35,847 nt of DNA from JANQLU01 sp964434955 (lineage in GTDB: Bacteria; Planctomycetota; Planctomycetia; Pirellulales; Pirellulaceae): the NCBI GenBank assembly GCA_964434955.1, contig CAYSXI010000033.1, positions 1 to 35,847 of the forward strand, in the 5' to 3' direction. The stretch's first letter is position 1. Each line of letters starts with the position of its first letter. Below are positions 15,546-24,158 of the stretch, one piece after another. A model generated the notes under the pieces. The model had not been told where the DNA came from. It did no database searches and saw nothing but the letters and a program-made list of their open reading frames with translations. Both the position numbers and the translations under genes were made by a program.

Positions 15546-16619
15546 TTACTCCATTAACGGCAAGGTTTTCTTGGCGGCTGCGCTGGCAACCGCTGTGTCA
15601 ACGATTTGCTGCCCAATCCGGGAGATTTCGACAGAAAGCGGACCATCAATTGGCCGATCGTTTTCGAGGCAGTCAACAAAATAGTTGATGGGGTTTTTAA
15701 CCCTGGGCTCCAACTCGTCGACGGCGATTGTCTGGCCTTCGGGATTCTCTCTGGTTTGGACCTTGATCGTCGACTCATAGTCGTAGTTGGCAATCGTTCC
15801 TTTCGAACCAACGATAACAAAACCGCATTTGGGTTGCGGTTGGTGCGTCCAAGGATCGGTAAAGGTACCCCAGCGGGTTTCGAACTTGCTCAGGCCCTGT
15901 TCGTAACGGGCAACGACAATGGAATGTTCATCGACTTCCAGGTTTTCAGGCTCATCCACCACGGCTGTAACTTCCAGGGGTTTTCGGCCGTTGAGAAACC
16001 AGGTCCCCAGTGTGGTTCCGTACCCAAGGTAATCCAGCAGCGAGCCACCGCCAGCCGACTTTTTGTAAAACCAGCTGCCCGGTTTCTCAGCCGCCACTTG
16101 ATCCGCAGTCTTGTCCAGTTTGTCGGCGCCGTGCCAAAGGGGGCCCCGATTCCCATCGTAGAAATGAACTTCAATGATATCGCCAATGACGCCTTCATCC
16201 ACAAATCGTTTTGCCGTCCGATGAGCAGGGTACCAAGTCAACGGCCAGTTGATTGCAAGTTGCTTTCCTCCGGGCTGCATGGCCGCGATCATTCGGTCAG
16301 CTTCGTCGAGAGTTGAAGCAAAGGGTTTTTCCATGATGATGTGGACGTTGGCAGGAGCGACCTTTTCCGTCCAGTCGCCATGTTCCGCCGAAGCGGGACA
16401 CAACAACACGATGTCGGGTTCCGTCTCAAGACAGGCTCGAAAATCGGTAAAGACACAATCGGTTGAAATGTTGAAATTGCCGATCGCCTCCTGCATGCGT
16501 TCCGGCTGTTCGTCGCAGATTCCAACAATCTCGCAATCGGGGTGATCAAATGCGAATCGAAGATTATCCCCCATATGAAAATGATCAAAATTGATTCCAG
16601 CAACTTTCCACTTAGCCAT
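15546..16619 (-). CDS. Gfo/Idh/MocA family oxidoreductase (first of pair)
   Basis: A 357-residue NAD(P)-dependent oxidoreductase. The N-terminal Rossmann part begins KVAGINFDHFHMGDNL, an altered form of the glycine-rich loop, and the EKP motif is intact (97-99, IIMEKPFAST). The C-terminal domain includes GVIGDIIEVHFYDGNRGPLWH, SAGGGSLLDYLGYGTTLGTWF and WTHQPQPKCGFVIVGSKGTI. No secretion signal is seen, so it is probably cytoplasmic. It is first in a two-gene unit and is divergent from a PhyH-type dioxygenase, a context frequent in planctomycetes and suggestive of breakdown or modification of unusual sugars. The altered nucleotide loop and the absence of transport genes leave the substrate open. 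Confidence 0.9.
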   Translation of the reverse strand: MAKWKVAGINFDHFHMGDNLRFAFDHPDCEIVGICDEQPERMQEAIGNFNISTDCVFTDFRACLETEPDIVLLCPASAEHGDWTEKVAPANVHIIMEKPFASTLDEADRMIAAMQPGGKQLAINWPLTWYPAHRTAKRFVDEGVIGDIIEVHFYDGNRGPLWHGADKLDKTADQVAAEKPGSWFYKKSAGGGSLLDYLGYGTTLGTWFLNGRKPLEVTAVVDEPENLEVDEHSIVVARYEQGLSKFETRWGTFTDPWTHQPQPKCGFVIVGSKGTIANYDYESTIKVQTRENPEGQTIAVDELEPRVKNPINYFVDCLENDRPIDGPLSVEISRIGQQIVDTAVASAAAKKTLPLME

Positions 16620-16705
16620 TTTCGACCCGTCGTTTGATGATTTGCAGAATGTTTCCGCCGGAATAACTGTCCGACCGTTGACCTGTCACACTGCGACAAA
16701 ATAAG
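16620..16705. promoter_or_regulatory. Short divergent promoter region
   Basis: Only 86 bases separate the divergent oxidoreductase pair and the PhyH-type gene, so both promoters must lie here or overlap the coding ends, which favours shared regulation. No clear -35/-10 pair or operator was recognised. Confidence 0.35.
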
Positions 16706-17536
16706 TTGATATCAGACACGCAACAAGCCTCGAAGCCTTCAGGATTTGAAACCTTGAACTACTTTTGTGTTTCACCCGAGCAAATCGACCAATTTCATCA
16801 GGATGGGTACCTCCTGGTCCGCGAGCTGTTTGGCTCGGAAGAGATGGATCTGCTTCTGCAGATTGCGAAGTCGGATCTGTCACTTGCCGAGAATGCGAGA
16901 AATAAAACGGATGCGGCCGGCCGGGCGACCCTTCTATCCGTACGAAATGAATTGAAAGAAAATGACATCTATTCGGCGGTTGCAAGAAGCCGGCGCGTGG
17001 TCGATACCATGAGCCAACTCTTGAACGACGAAGTCTACCACTACCACCACAAAATGATGCTCAAGGAGCCCCGTGTCGGCGGTGCTTGGCAGTGGCATCA
17101 GGACTATGGTTACTGGTATGAAAACGGCTGTCTCTATCCGGATATGGCCAGTTGTCTGATTGCCGTCGATCGCGCGACCAAGGAAAACGGTTGCCTTCAG
17201 GTGATTCGTGGTTCGCACAAGCTCGGCAGAATCGACCACGGAAAAACCGGAAACCAATCCGGCGCCGATATGCAGCGCGTGGAAGCGGCGCTCGAAAGAC
17301 TTCCATTGGTTCATTGCGAAATGGCTCCCGGGGACGGGCTTTTTTTTCACGGCAACACGCTTCACTGTTCCGCGGCCAATGCAAGCGAAAACTCCCGCTG
17401 GTCATTGATTTGCTGCTACAACACGCGTTCCAACGACCCGTTTATCGAGAATGGCCGGCACCCCAATTACACCAGGCTTGATATGTTGAGTGATGATTCC
17501 GTTGCCGCGATTGGTCGAAAACAGTTGGCAACTTGA
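16706..17536 (+). CDS. Phytanoyl-CoA dioxygenase (PhyH) family protein
   Basis: A 276-residue Fe(II)/2-oxoglutarate-dependent dioxygenase-like protein. The family pattern FHQDGYLLVRELF is near the N-terminus. The metal triad is visible: His131 and Asp133 in WQWHQDYGYW, and His220 in HGNTLHCSAANAS, with Arg231 eleven residues later as the likely 2-oxoglutarate ligand. LIAVDRATKENGCLQVIRGSHK is the usual core strand region. The family hydroxylates small molecules, lipids or antibiotics, and many environmental members are uncharacterised. The start is uncertain: no ATG precedes the conserved region, so the TTG at 16706 is used (an in-frame CTG at 16691 is another choice). It is divergent from the Gfo/Idh/MocA pair, which may act on related substrates. 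Confidence 0.87.
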   Translation: MISDTQQASKPSGFETLNYFCVSPEQIDQFHQDGYLLVRELFGSEEMDLLLQIAKSDLSLAENARNKTDAAGRATLLSVRNELKENDIYSAVARSRRVVDTMSQLLNDEVYHYHHKMMLKEPRVGGAWQWHQDYGYWYENGCLYPDMASCLIAVDRATKENGCLQVIRGSHKLGRIDHGKTGNQSGADMQRVEAALERLPLVHCEMAPGDGLFFHGNTLHCSAANASENSRWSLICCYNTRSNDPFIENGRHPNYTRLDMLSDDSVAAIGRKQLAT

Positions 17537-17639
17537 ATTGGGGCCCATCGCTAGCACCTGATTCGCGTTGTTGAATTTTAACTCGCCAACTAGAATTCCA
17601 ATTCGATTGTCGGACGAACTTTCACCTGAACCAAACGTA

Positions 17640-18164
17640 ATGAAACTCGAACAGCGCTGTCAAAAAATTCGTCTCATCCTTTCCGATGTCGACGGAGTGA
17701 TGACAGATGGTGGAATCGCCTTTGACAATCAAGGAATTGAAACCAAGCAGTTCCACGTTCGCGATGGGATGGGCATCAAGCTTTGGCAAAAGTCAGGAAA
17801 TCAATTTGGGATCCTGACCGCCAGGTCTTCGCACATCGTCAAAGTTCGCGCGGCAGAACTCAATATTGAATTGGTTCGGCAGGGTTTTGAAGACAAACTG
17901 AGCATTGTGAATCAAATTTCGGATGAACTGAATCTTGAGCTCGACGAAATCTGCTTCATCGGTGATGACCTGACCGACTTACCCGTATTGAATCATGTTG
18001 GACTGGCGGTTGCCGTCGCGGATGCCGTCGAAGAGGTTCAGTCGGCCTCCCATTACAAAACGAAAACTCCCGGTGGTCGCGGCGCCGTCCGTGAGCTTGT
18101 CGAAACGATTTTAAAAAACCAGAAACGCTGGAGCGAAGTTATCCAAAACTACCTTTCCAGTTGA
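17640..18164 (+). CDS. kdsC: 3-deoxy-D-manno-octulosonate 8-phosphate phosphatase (KdsC, HAD family)
   Basis: A 174-residue, capless C1-type HAD phosphatase that releases Kdo from Kdo 8-phosphate for the LPS inner core. Motif I is LSDVDGVMTDG with Asp16 and Asp18, motif II lies in ILTARSS, and motif IV is GDDLTDLPVL. IKLWQKSG, KLSIVNQI and the C-terminal PGGRGAVRELVETIL are hallmarks of KdsC. The ATG at 17640 gives the usual family length; an upstream TTG at 17568 would add 24 residues with no family likeness. The gene is followed after 43 bases by a large LptC/LptA-like gene, matching the kdsC-lptC-lptA order of E. coli. Related N-acylneuraminate cytidylyltransferase-associated phosphatases are similar, but the context favours KdsC. 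Confidence 0.9.
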   Translation: MKLEQRCQKIRLILSDVDGVMTDGGIAFDNQGIETKQFHVRDGMGIKLWQKSGNQFGILTARSSHIVKVRAAELNIELVRQGFEDKLSIVNQISDELNLELDEICFIGDDLTDLPVLNHVGLAVAVADAVEEVQSASHYKTKTPGGRGAVRELVETILKNQKRWSEVIQNYLSS

Positions 18165-18207
18165 TGACCGGAAAAGCGCGATCAAGGACGATTGCAAGAG
18201 GACATCC

Positions 18208-21200
18208 ATGTCCAGGAACGGATTCAAAAAAACCAAAGGCGGCTTTGCCTGGCGATACATCGTCTCTTTGACGACCGTTCTCGCATGCTATCTCATCTAC
18301 AACTACACGTTCGCCATTTGGATTCAGGGGGACGAACCCGGTCGCGCTAAAGCGCCCGCCTATTTTTCCCTTGAAAACGATCGATTCGATCCGACCGTCT
18401 ATTTTGCTGAAGGATCATGGGAGCGGGGCCCCTGTAAAATTCTCCGCACGCAGTACGGTTACCTCCTATTCAAGGACTATCAGCCATTCGACGACGGACG
18501 GGTTGAAGTGACTCCCGTTTCGATGGTCATACCCAGCGAAGCCATTCAGGGTATGACCAATGGAAATGCACCGATCATCTTGCGAGCGCCGGAAGGAGCG
18601 ATGCTTCAGTTTGATCGACGCGTTTCCATCGGCGGTGGTTTCGGAAAGTTTCAACGAGGTGAGCTGCTCGGGAAAATCAGAATCACCAGGAACGATTCCG
18701 AGTTGGAGCACAAGGATCGCTTTGAAATCACGACCAGTCAGGTGTTGATTCAGCGCGACCGAATTGAGACAACGCAAACCGTGGACTTTGAATTTGGTCC
18801 GCACCAGGGCCTCGGCCGCCACCTCACGATTTCGATGGACCCGCCGAATCCAAAAAGAAGTCGCGAAGACGGTCAGTCGCGGATCTCCGAAATTCGACTC
18901 AGGCACGTTACCGAGATGGTGATCGACAATCGAGTTTCGCAGGCGCCCAAAGCTCAGCCGGCTTTGTTGAATTCCAGCAATTTAAAGACCTCGGCCATGG
19001 AGCAAGCCCGCTTTCGGGTGACCTGTCAGGGGCCATTGATTTATGCGGTGAAGAAAGAATCGTTAACGTTGACCAAAAACGTGGTCGCGAACCGACTCGA
19101 CGTGCGCGGCGATTCGATGAGTTGCGAAGCCCTTCAGCTTCTTTTTGACAAGAATCGCAAATCCACCAAACCGGGCTCCGCCAACGCAATACGACGCATG
19201 ATCGCCGCTGGAAAACCGGCGGTGATCAAGTTGATTTCGCAACAAACCTACCTTCAAGGTGAAACCATCGATCTCGATCTGCAAAAGTCGAGCGCCAACC
19301 TGACAGGTCCCGGTCTTTATCTCAAACAAAAAGACTTCGAGTTTCAATGTGCGGCGCTGCAGTATCAGATGAATTCGGACAAGTCGATCGGAATCGCTGC
19401 AGCAACCGGTCCGGGTGTCCTGACTCAGCAACGAAACGAAGGAAAGCTCGTGACGACTTTCAACTCACGCCTGCTGATTCGTCCTCAAGACGATCGAAAG
19501 GTGATTTCGCTCTACGAGAAAACGTCGGTGCAAATGGGAACCGATACACGGTTGGACGCGGATGAGCTGCATCTCTGGATTCGGGAATACCGAGCAACGA
19601 ATCCTTTAGGGAATCAAGCGGAAGTTGTGTGGCAAAGGTCGCCGGAGCAACTCCTGGCCAAAGGAAACGTTGAAATACAATCGCCGGAGTTAAACGGGTC
19701 GACCAGACAACTCACGGCCAAGTGGAATGGCGAACCCTCGTTTGATCTCGCAAACGCATCGGAAACGAATTCATCCCAGCCTGCCGCGAATCCGGCTTTC
19801 GGTCATGTCGCATCCCGTGACGCGGTCGTTGCCAAGAAGAAACCGAAGAGCAAACTTTTCTTTTATTCAGAATCCGTCGAACTCGCCTTGCCAGGCAGCC
19901 GGTCAAAAGATCTTGTCAGGACGCGCGAAGCAAAACGAAACACGCTTCCCGGTTTCGAGCAGGTTGATCTTAACCGGTCCGTCGTGATCAGCGATCGCCC
20001 TTTTGATATCCAAAATAGGGACAGCCTTGAAGGCGACCTGGAACGCTTGCTGATCGTTGGTGATGCGGTGATGGTTCAGTCGCGGGGAACGCGCGACACG
20101 CCTTTGTACTACGTTGAGATCGGGGCCGATAATCAACTGGCGTCGCTTCAATCCAAAGGAACTCGAATTCAAGGCAACCCGATCTACTTTGATCAACAAG
20201 CTGCACGGGCTTGGGTCCAAGGTCCGGGTCAGATTGACCTCAAGACGATGGAACGCGTCGACGCAAGAACGAATTCCCTTAATTCTGTTTCGCAGAGTCG
20301 ACAACAGGATGTGCAGGTTCGCTGGTTCGGCGGAATGGTCTTCGATGGCATGCAGATCTATTTTGAGAACGCCGTTGAAGCGGACGTCACCCGTGTTCAA
20401 GCAGAAAACAAAACGAAAAGCATTTCGTCGGCATTTGCGACGGCGCTAACGCTCGTATTGGATCGGCCCATCGATCTGACGGATCCAAAGGCTTCTCGTC
20501 GCGATGGTGAGTCGCCAAAAATTGACAAAATGATTTTGGCCGGCTCCGAGTTAATCGACGACCAAACCGCCGTCTTCAAAAAGTTTTGGCAAAAACAACC
20601 TTCCGAATCAGATCGCCTGGTCAACGTGAAAAACGTTACGAAGGATCCCTATGGCAAAACCCAATCGGTACAACAGATCCGAATACCCTCGGCGATTGCA
20701 TACGGATTTAGCGGCGATATTCAGGCGCGCGGTCCGGGACTAATCCAGGTCTGGCATCGACCCGAACCAAATAAGTTTGCGACTGCCTCAATGAAAAAAA
20801 CCCCAGGATTGACGTTTACGCAGGTCAATTTTGATGGCTCGCTTGTGGGCAACACCAAGAATAAAAGCCTTGTCCTGAAACGACGTGTGCGCGCCTTCCA
20901 TTCTCCAGCAGATTCCTTTTCATTCGCTGTGGATCCCGACCGGGTCAGAAACTTGACGGCGGAATCGGTGAAAATGGACTGTGACCAGATGCAGCTGAAT
21001 CAATGGCAGCCGCAGGCAAGCTCCAAACCACAAGTGGAACTCGTGGCGTCCGGGAATACCTCGGTTCGGAGTCTCCAGTTTGCCGCCAATGGGAATCGGA
21101 TTCGCTACAACCAGTCGCGCGACAAAGTGATCATTGAAGGTGACGCGCCCAACTTTGCCACGTTGACGCATCGCAAAACGCAATTCGATCGTCCCAGCAC

Positions 21201-21303
21201 CGCCACGGCAGCCAAATTCACTTACAACGTCAAGTCTCAGACTTACGAAGCTGAGAATATCAAACGCGCCGAAACAAACGCCAACGTGGGTCGAAACAAA
21301 TAG
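18208..21303 (+). CDS. Giant LptC/LptA (OstA)-like LPS-transport protein
   Basis: A 1031-residue protein. A short basic N-terminus is followed by one transmembrane helix (about 15-38), as in LptC, and then by an entirely beta-rich, presumably periplasmic region. Many segments match the OstA/LptA style of alternating strands with paired 'remove/annotate' phrases, for example LTKNVVANRLDVRGDSMSCE, VELVASGNTSVRSLQFAANG and, at the C-terminus, IRYNQSRDKVIIEGDAPNF. GAG at 18198-18200 within AGAGGA supports the ATG at 18208. It lies 43 bases downstream of kdsC, where enterobacteria have lptC and lptA. I infer that it forms, or caps, a periplasmic LPS bridge in one chain. It is several times longer than LptC plus LptA, and no lptB follows. 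The fold match is by eye only, so the exact family is uncertain. Confidence 0.72.
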   Translation: MSRNGFKKTKGGFAWRYIVSLTTVLACYLIYNYTFAIWIQGDEPGRAKAPAYFSLENDRFDPTVYFAEGSWERGPCKILRTQYGYLLFKDYQPFDDGRVEVTPVSMVIPSEAIQGMTNGNAPIILRAPEGAMLQFDRRVSIGGGFGKFQRGELLGKIRITRNDSELEHKDRFEITTSQVLIQRDRIETTQTVDFEFGPHQGLGRHLTISMDPPNPKRSREDGQSRISEIRLRHVTEMVIDNRVSQAPKAQPALLNSSNLKTSAMEQARFRVTCQGPLIYAVKKESLTLTKNVVANRLDVRGDSMSCEALQLLFDKNRKSTKPGSANAIRRMIAAGKPAVIKLISQQTYLQGETIDLDLQKSSANLTGPGLYLKQKDFEFQCAALQYQMNSDKSIGIAAATGPGVLTQQRNEGKLVTTFNSRLLIRPQDDRKVISLYEKTSVQMGTDTRLDADELHLWIREYRATNPLGNQAEVVWQRSPEQLLAKGNVEIQSPELNGSTRQLTAKWNGEPSFDLANASETNSSQPAANPAFGHVASRDAVVAKKKPKSKLFFYSESVELALPGSRSKDLVRTREAKRNTLPGFEQVDLNRSVVISDRPFDIQNRDSLEGDLERLLIVGDAVMVQSRGTRDTPLYYVEIGADNQLASLQSKGTRIQGNPIYFDQQAARAWVQGPGQIDLKTMERVDARTNSLNSVSQSRQQDVQVRWFGGMVFDGMQIYFENAVEADVTRVQAENKTKSISSAFATALTLVLDRPIDLTDPKASRRDGESPKIDKMILAGSELIDDQTAVFKKFWQKQPSESDRLVNVKNVTKDPYGKTQSVQQIRIPSAIAYGFSGDIQARGPGLIQVWHRPEPNKFATASMKKTPGLTFTQVNFDGSLVGNTKNKSLVLKRRVRAFHSPADSFSFAVDPDRVRNLTAESVKMDCDQMQLNQWQPQASSKPQVELVASGNTSVRSLQFAANGNRIRYNQSRDKVIIEGDAPNFATLTHRKTQFDRPSTATAAKFTYNVKSQTYEAENIKRAETNANVGRNK

Positions 21304-21318
21304 CGGCCCCTTTTCTTT

Positions 21319-21354
21319 GATCGGCAAGGGCTTCTCGCCTTGCTGTTTCCGATC
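21319..21354 (+). other. Hairpin between the Lpt-like gene and pepF
   Basis: GATCGG (21319-21324) and CAAGG (21325-21329) pair with CCTTG (21338-21342) and CCGATC (21349-21354), with an 8-base loop and a 6-base bulge on the 3' arm. It has no T-tract. It could end the kdsC-lpt transcript or lie in the pepF leader. Confidence 0.3.
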
Positions 21355-21390
21355 GCAATCGCGATACTCGACGAAGACCATCCATGAAAC

Positions 21391-21396
21391 GAGGAA
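21391..21396 (+). promoter_or_regulatory. Shine-Dalgarno sequence GAGGAA deciding the pepF start
   Basis: AGGA at 21392-21395 is five bases before the ATG at 21401. This favours that ATG over the TTG at 21317, whose extra 28 residues have no family likeness. The ATG at 21384 is out of frame. Confidence 0.7.
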
Positions 21397-21400
21397 TCCA

Positions 21401-23203
21401 ATGAACGACGTCGTCCGCTTGCCAAAACGTTCCGAAGTCAAGTTAGAAGATACCTGGGATTTGACCCAGCTGTTTGCAACCGACGACGAATGGATGAAGG
21501 CATTGGAAGAGTTCGAGGCACAAATTCCCGGTTACGAGAAATACCAGGGAACACTTGGCGATAGCGCGCAGCAATTGGCGGCCTGCCTGAGCTTCGATAG
21601 CGACAACGATCGTTTCGCCGAAAAACTTGGAACCTACGCGTTCTTGAAAACAACCGAGGACCAGGCAAACGGCGACTACCAGGCGATGATTGCTCGCTTT
21701 CAGAGTGTTGCCGTCAGAGCGTCTGAGGCCAGTAGTTTCATGCGGCCCGAGATTCTCTCGATCGATGATCAGAAAATCGCGGAGTACCTCGAAGCCGAAG
21801 AGGTTGCGCCTTTTCGATTGTCCTTGGAACGACTGGTTCGCTACAAGCCGCATACGCTTTCCGAGCGCGAAGAGCAGTTGATTGCGATGCAGGGAGAAAT
21901 GGCCGGGGCGACCAGCAAGATTTTTCGCCAGTTGACCGATGCCGACATGAAGTTTGGCGAAGTCAACAATGAAAAGGGAGAGCGAGTCGAGTTAACCCAA
22001 TCGACGTTTCAACAGTTCCTGATTTCACCGGATCGCGAAGTGCGAAAAACCGCGTTCCATCAGTTCTACGACGAATTTGCGGATCACGAGAATGTTCTGG
22101 CGGCGACGCTAACGGGTTCCATTCAAAAAGACGTTTACTACGCTCGCGCGCGAAGCTACGACAGCGCTTTGGGACAGGCGCTGTTCGCCGACAACGTTCC
22201 GATGGAAGTTTATGACAATCTGATTGCCTCGGTCCGCTCAAATCTTCCCACGCTGTTCAAGTACTACGACCTGCGGCGGCGAAAAATGGGCCTGGATGAT
22301 ATTCATCACTACGACACATACGTACCGATCCTCAGTGAAATCAATAGCGAATACAGCTGGGAGCAGGCCGTCGATGTCGTGATCAAGTCGCTTGAACCGC
22401 TTGGGTCGGACTATTGCAGCGTTCTGCAGGATGGCCTGGTGGGACGCTGGTGTGACCGTTATCCCAACGAAAACAAACAAAGCGGTGCGTTCAGCTGTGG
22501 AAGCTACGATGGCCTTCCTTACATCATGATGAACTACAAACCGACGGTCCTGAACGACGTGTTCACCTTGACCCACGAAGCCGGGCATTCCATGCACACG
22601 TTCCTGTCGAAGACCAACCAGCCCTACGAGTACTACAACTACGTGATTTTTGTTGCGGAGGTCGCGAGTACATTCAACGAACAGTTGTTAACCCGCCAGT
22701 TGCTGAGTGAGACGGACGATCCCAAGCGGAAAGCCTACCTGATCAACAATGAGATCGATAACATTCGAGCGACCATTATCCGCCAAACCATGTTCGCCGA
22801 GTTCGAGAAAATCACACACGAAATGTGTGAAAGCGGCGAACCTTTGACGCTCGACGCCTACAAGGAAGTCTACGGCAAGTTGTTAAATGACTACTTCGGG
22901 CCTGACTTTGAGATTGATGAACAGCTCAAGCTCGAATGCTTGAGAATCCCACATTTCTATCGAGCGTTCTACGTCTACAAGTACGCGACCGGATTGTCGG
23001 CCGCCATCGCGTTGTCTCGCCGGGTGGTCGATGGCGGACAAAGCGAGCTCAATGACTATCTCGGCTTTCTGCAAAGTGGCTGCAGCAAATACCCCCTCGA
23101 TTTACTTTGTGACGCCGGTGTCGACTTGAGAACTTCCGCGCCGATCGACTCGGCCATGAAACACTTTGGGGAACTGATCGATCAGCTTGACGAGTTGATT
23201 TGA
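21401..23203 (+). CDS. pepF: Oligoendopeptidase F (M3 family zinc metallopeptidase)
   Basis: A 600-residue cytoplasmic peptidase of the M3B/PepF type, which cuts short peptides. The zinc site HEAGH (392-396, in LTHEAGHSMHTF) and the third ligand Glu420 in AEVASTFNEQLL are intact. The family N-terminus (LEDTWDLTQLFATDDEW), FSCGSYDGLPYIMMNY before the active site, and the C-terminal FYRAFYVYKYATGLSAAIAL are all present, and the length matches the family. No signal peptide is seen. It follows the Lpt-like gene by about 100 bases but has no evident functional tie to it, so it may be a separate unit. The gene ends convergently with the DUF1080 gene. Confidence 0.95.
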   Translation: MNDVVRLPKRSEVKLEDTWDLTQLFATDDEWMKALEEFEAQIPGYEKYQGTLGDSAQQLAACLSFDSDNDRFAEKLGTYAFLKTTEDQANGDYQAMIARFQSVAVRASEASSFMRPEILSIDDQKIAEYLEAEEVAPFRLSLERLVRYKPHTLSEREEQLIAMQGEMAGATSKIFRQLTDADMKFGEVNNEKGERVELTQSTFQQFLISPDREVRKTAFHQFYDEFADHENVLAATLTGSIQKDVYYARARSYDSALGQALFADNVPMEVYDNLIASVRSNLPTLFKYYDLRRRKMGLDDIHHYDTYVPILSEINSEYSWEQAVDVVIKSLEPLGSDYCSVLQDGLVGRWCDRYPNENKQSGAFSCGSYDGLPYIMMNYKPTVLNDVFTLTHEAGHSMHTFLSKTNQPYEYYNYVIFVAEVASTFNEQLLTRQLLSETDDPKRKAYLINNEIDNIRATIIRQTMFAEFEKITHEMCESGEPLTLDAYKEVYGKLLNDYFGPDFEIDEQLKLECLRIPHFYRAFYVYKYATGLSAAIALSRRVVDGGQSELNDYLGFLQSGCSKYPLDLLCDAGVDLRTSAPIDSAMKHFGELIDQLDELI

Positions 23204-23229
23204 CAGCCGCTGAGAATGGCCCGTTACGT

Positions 23230-23281
23230 CGTTTGCAAACGCACCTCGGCTCCGAGGACTTGGTTCGAAAACAAAACCAAG
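23230..23281. terminator. Cluster of inverted repeats between convergent genes
   Basis: Three inverted repeats follow one another: the 12-base palindrome CGTTTGCAAACG (23230-23241); CCTCG/CGAGG around GCTC (23244-23257); and CTTGGTT/AACCAAG (23259-23265 and 23275-23281). They fall in the 129 bases between two converging genes and may end both transcripts. No T-tract is present, so this is tentative. Confidence 0.35.
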
Positions 23282-23332
23282 CGGCGACGGGCTCAGTCGA
23301 GCTCCGTGCTGAATTAATCAACGGTTGCCGGC

Positions 23333-24079
23333 TCAAGGAAGAATGCGAATCCGCAATCCCTTGAATTCAATCGGAGAGCCTTCCGACTCCAGGGCGATAA
23401 ACCCGGTTTTTGGATCGCATTGCGTTCCGCCGGAGACTTCGTGGCCGTTTACCCAGAGCCGCACCTCGCCGTTGATCGCGCGAATGTAATAATGATTCCA
23501 TTGCCCAACCCCTTTCGTATGATTCTCCGAAGGAAAGCTTCGCTTCCCATTCGGTGCGACCGGCTCGAAAGGTTTCATTTTGGCTGTGCCGACCGGGAAA
23601 ACATCTCCGTGGCAGGTGAACCAGTCTGCTTTTCGACCACCTTTTTCGTAGGCTTCCTTGTATCCGAGGTCGAGCACTTGCACTTCAATTCCGTGCGGTA
23701 GCCCATTGGTCTTGGGTTTGAGACGATCCAACGAGGACTTGGGCGACCAGACGAACACACCAGAATTTCCGGCTTTCTTCATGTGTCGCCACTGCAGAAC
23801 CATTTCGAAATTCGTGTACTCTTTTTTGCTCCGAACAACGCCAACGCAATTGCCTTTGCAGTAGATGGTGCCTTCTTTGGTTGACCAGGTATCATCCTGA
23901 CAGTTGACGTTGACGAAATCCTCCAGCGTCAAGTCTTTCCAACCTTCGCCCTGACCGTCGATCATCGCCACCGGTTTTTTTTCCGCCGTCTTGGCAGCAT
24001 CGTCTTGCCCGTCGGCAGGAGCGGCGATGACAAGAAAGAAAAGAATTAAACAAACGATCGTATAAAGATCCGTATTCAT
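23333..24079 (-). CDS. DUF1080 (3-keto-disaccharide hydrolase-like) secreted protein
   Basis: A 248-residue protein with a signal peptide (about residues 1-24, YTIVCLILFFLVIAAPADG) and a concanavalin-like jellyroll of the DUF1080 family. Recognisable parts are EGWKDLTLEDF, WSTKEGTIYCKG, the core NSGVFVWSPK, GIEVQVLDLGY, GQWNHYYIRAINGEVRLWVNG and GFIALESEGSPIEFKGLRI. Some members hydrolyse 3-keto-glycosides formed by Gfo/Idh/MocA-type oxidation; many planctomycete copies are uncharacterised. The Gfo/Idh/MocA pair lies about 7 kb away, so a shared pathway is only a guess. It is monocistronic here, convergent with pepF and downstream of the outer-membrane factor gene by 79 bases on the same strand side. 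Confidence 0.88.
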   Translation of the reverse strand: MNTDLYTIVCLILFFLVIAAPADGQDDAAKTAEKKPVAMIDGQGEGWKDLTLEDFVNVNCQDDTWSTKEGTIYCKGNCVGVVRSKKEYTNFEMVLQWRHMKKAGNSGVFVWSPKSSLDRLKPKTNGLPHGIEVQVLDLGYKEAYEKGGRKADWFTCHGDVFPVGTAKMKPFEPVAPNGKRSFPSENHTKGVGQWNHYYIRAINGEVRLWVNGHEVSGGTQCDPKTGFIALESEGSPIEFKGLRIRILP

Positions 24080-24158
24080 GGCTGGCTCACGGTAAATGAT
24101 TGAACGGAGTTCAGTCTAGCCGAAACGAGTTGCCATTCAAGCGAAGATCTTGATCGTC

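Noticed and set aside
15606..16316. 236-codon open frame on the plus strand
   Set aside because: Antisense to the first Gfo/Idh/MocA gene; no supporting start signal or motif.
17339..17347. T-run resembling a terminator tail
   Set aside because: It is inside the PhyH coding sequence, encoding part of GLFFHGN, with no suitable stem before it.
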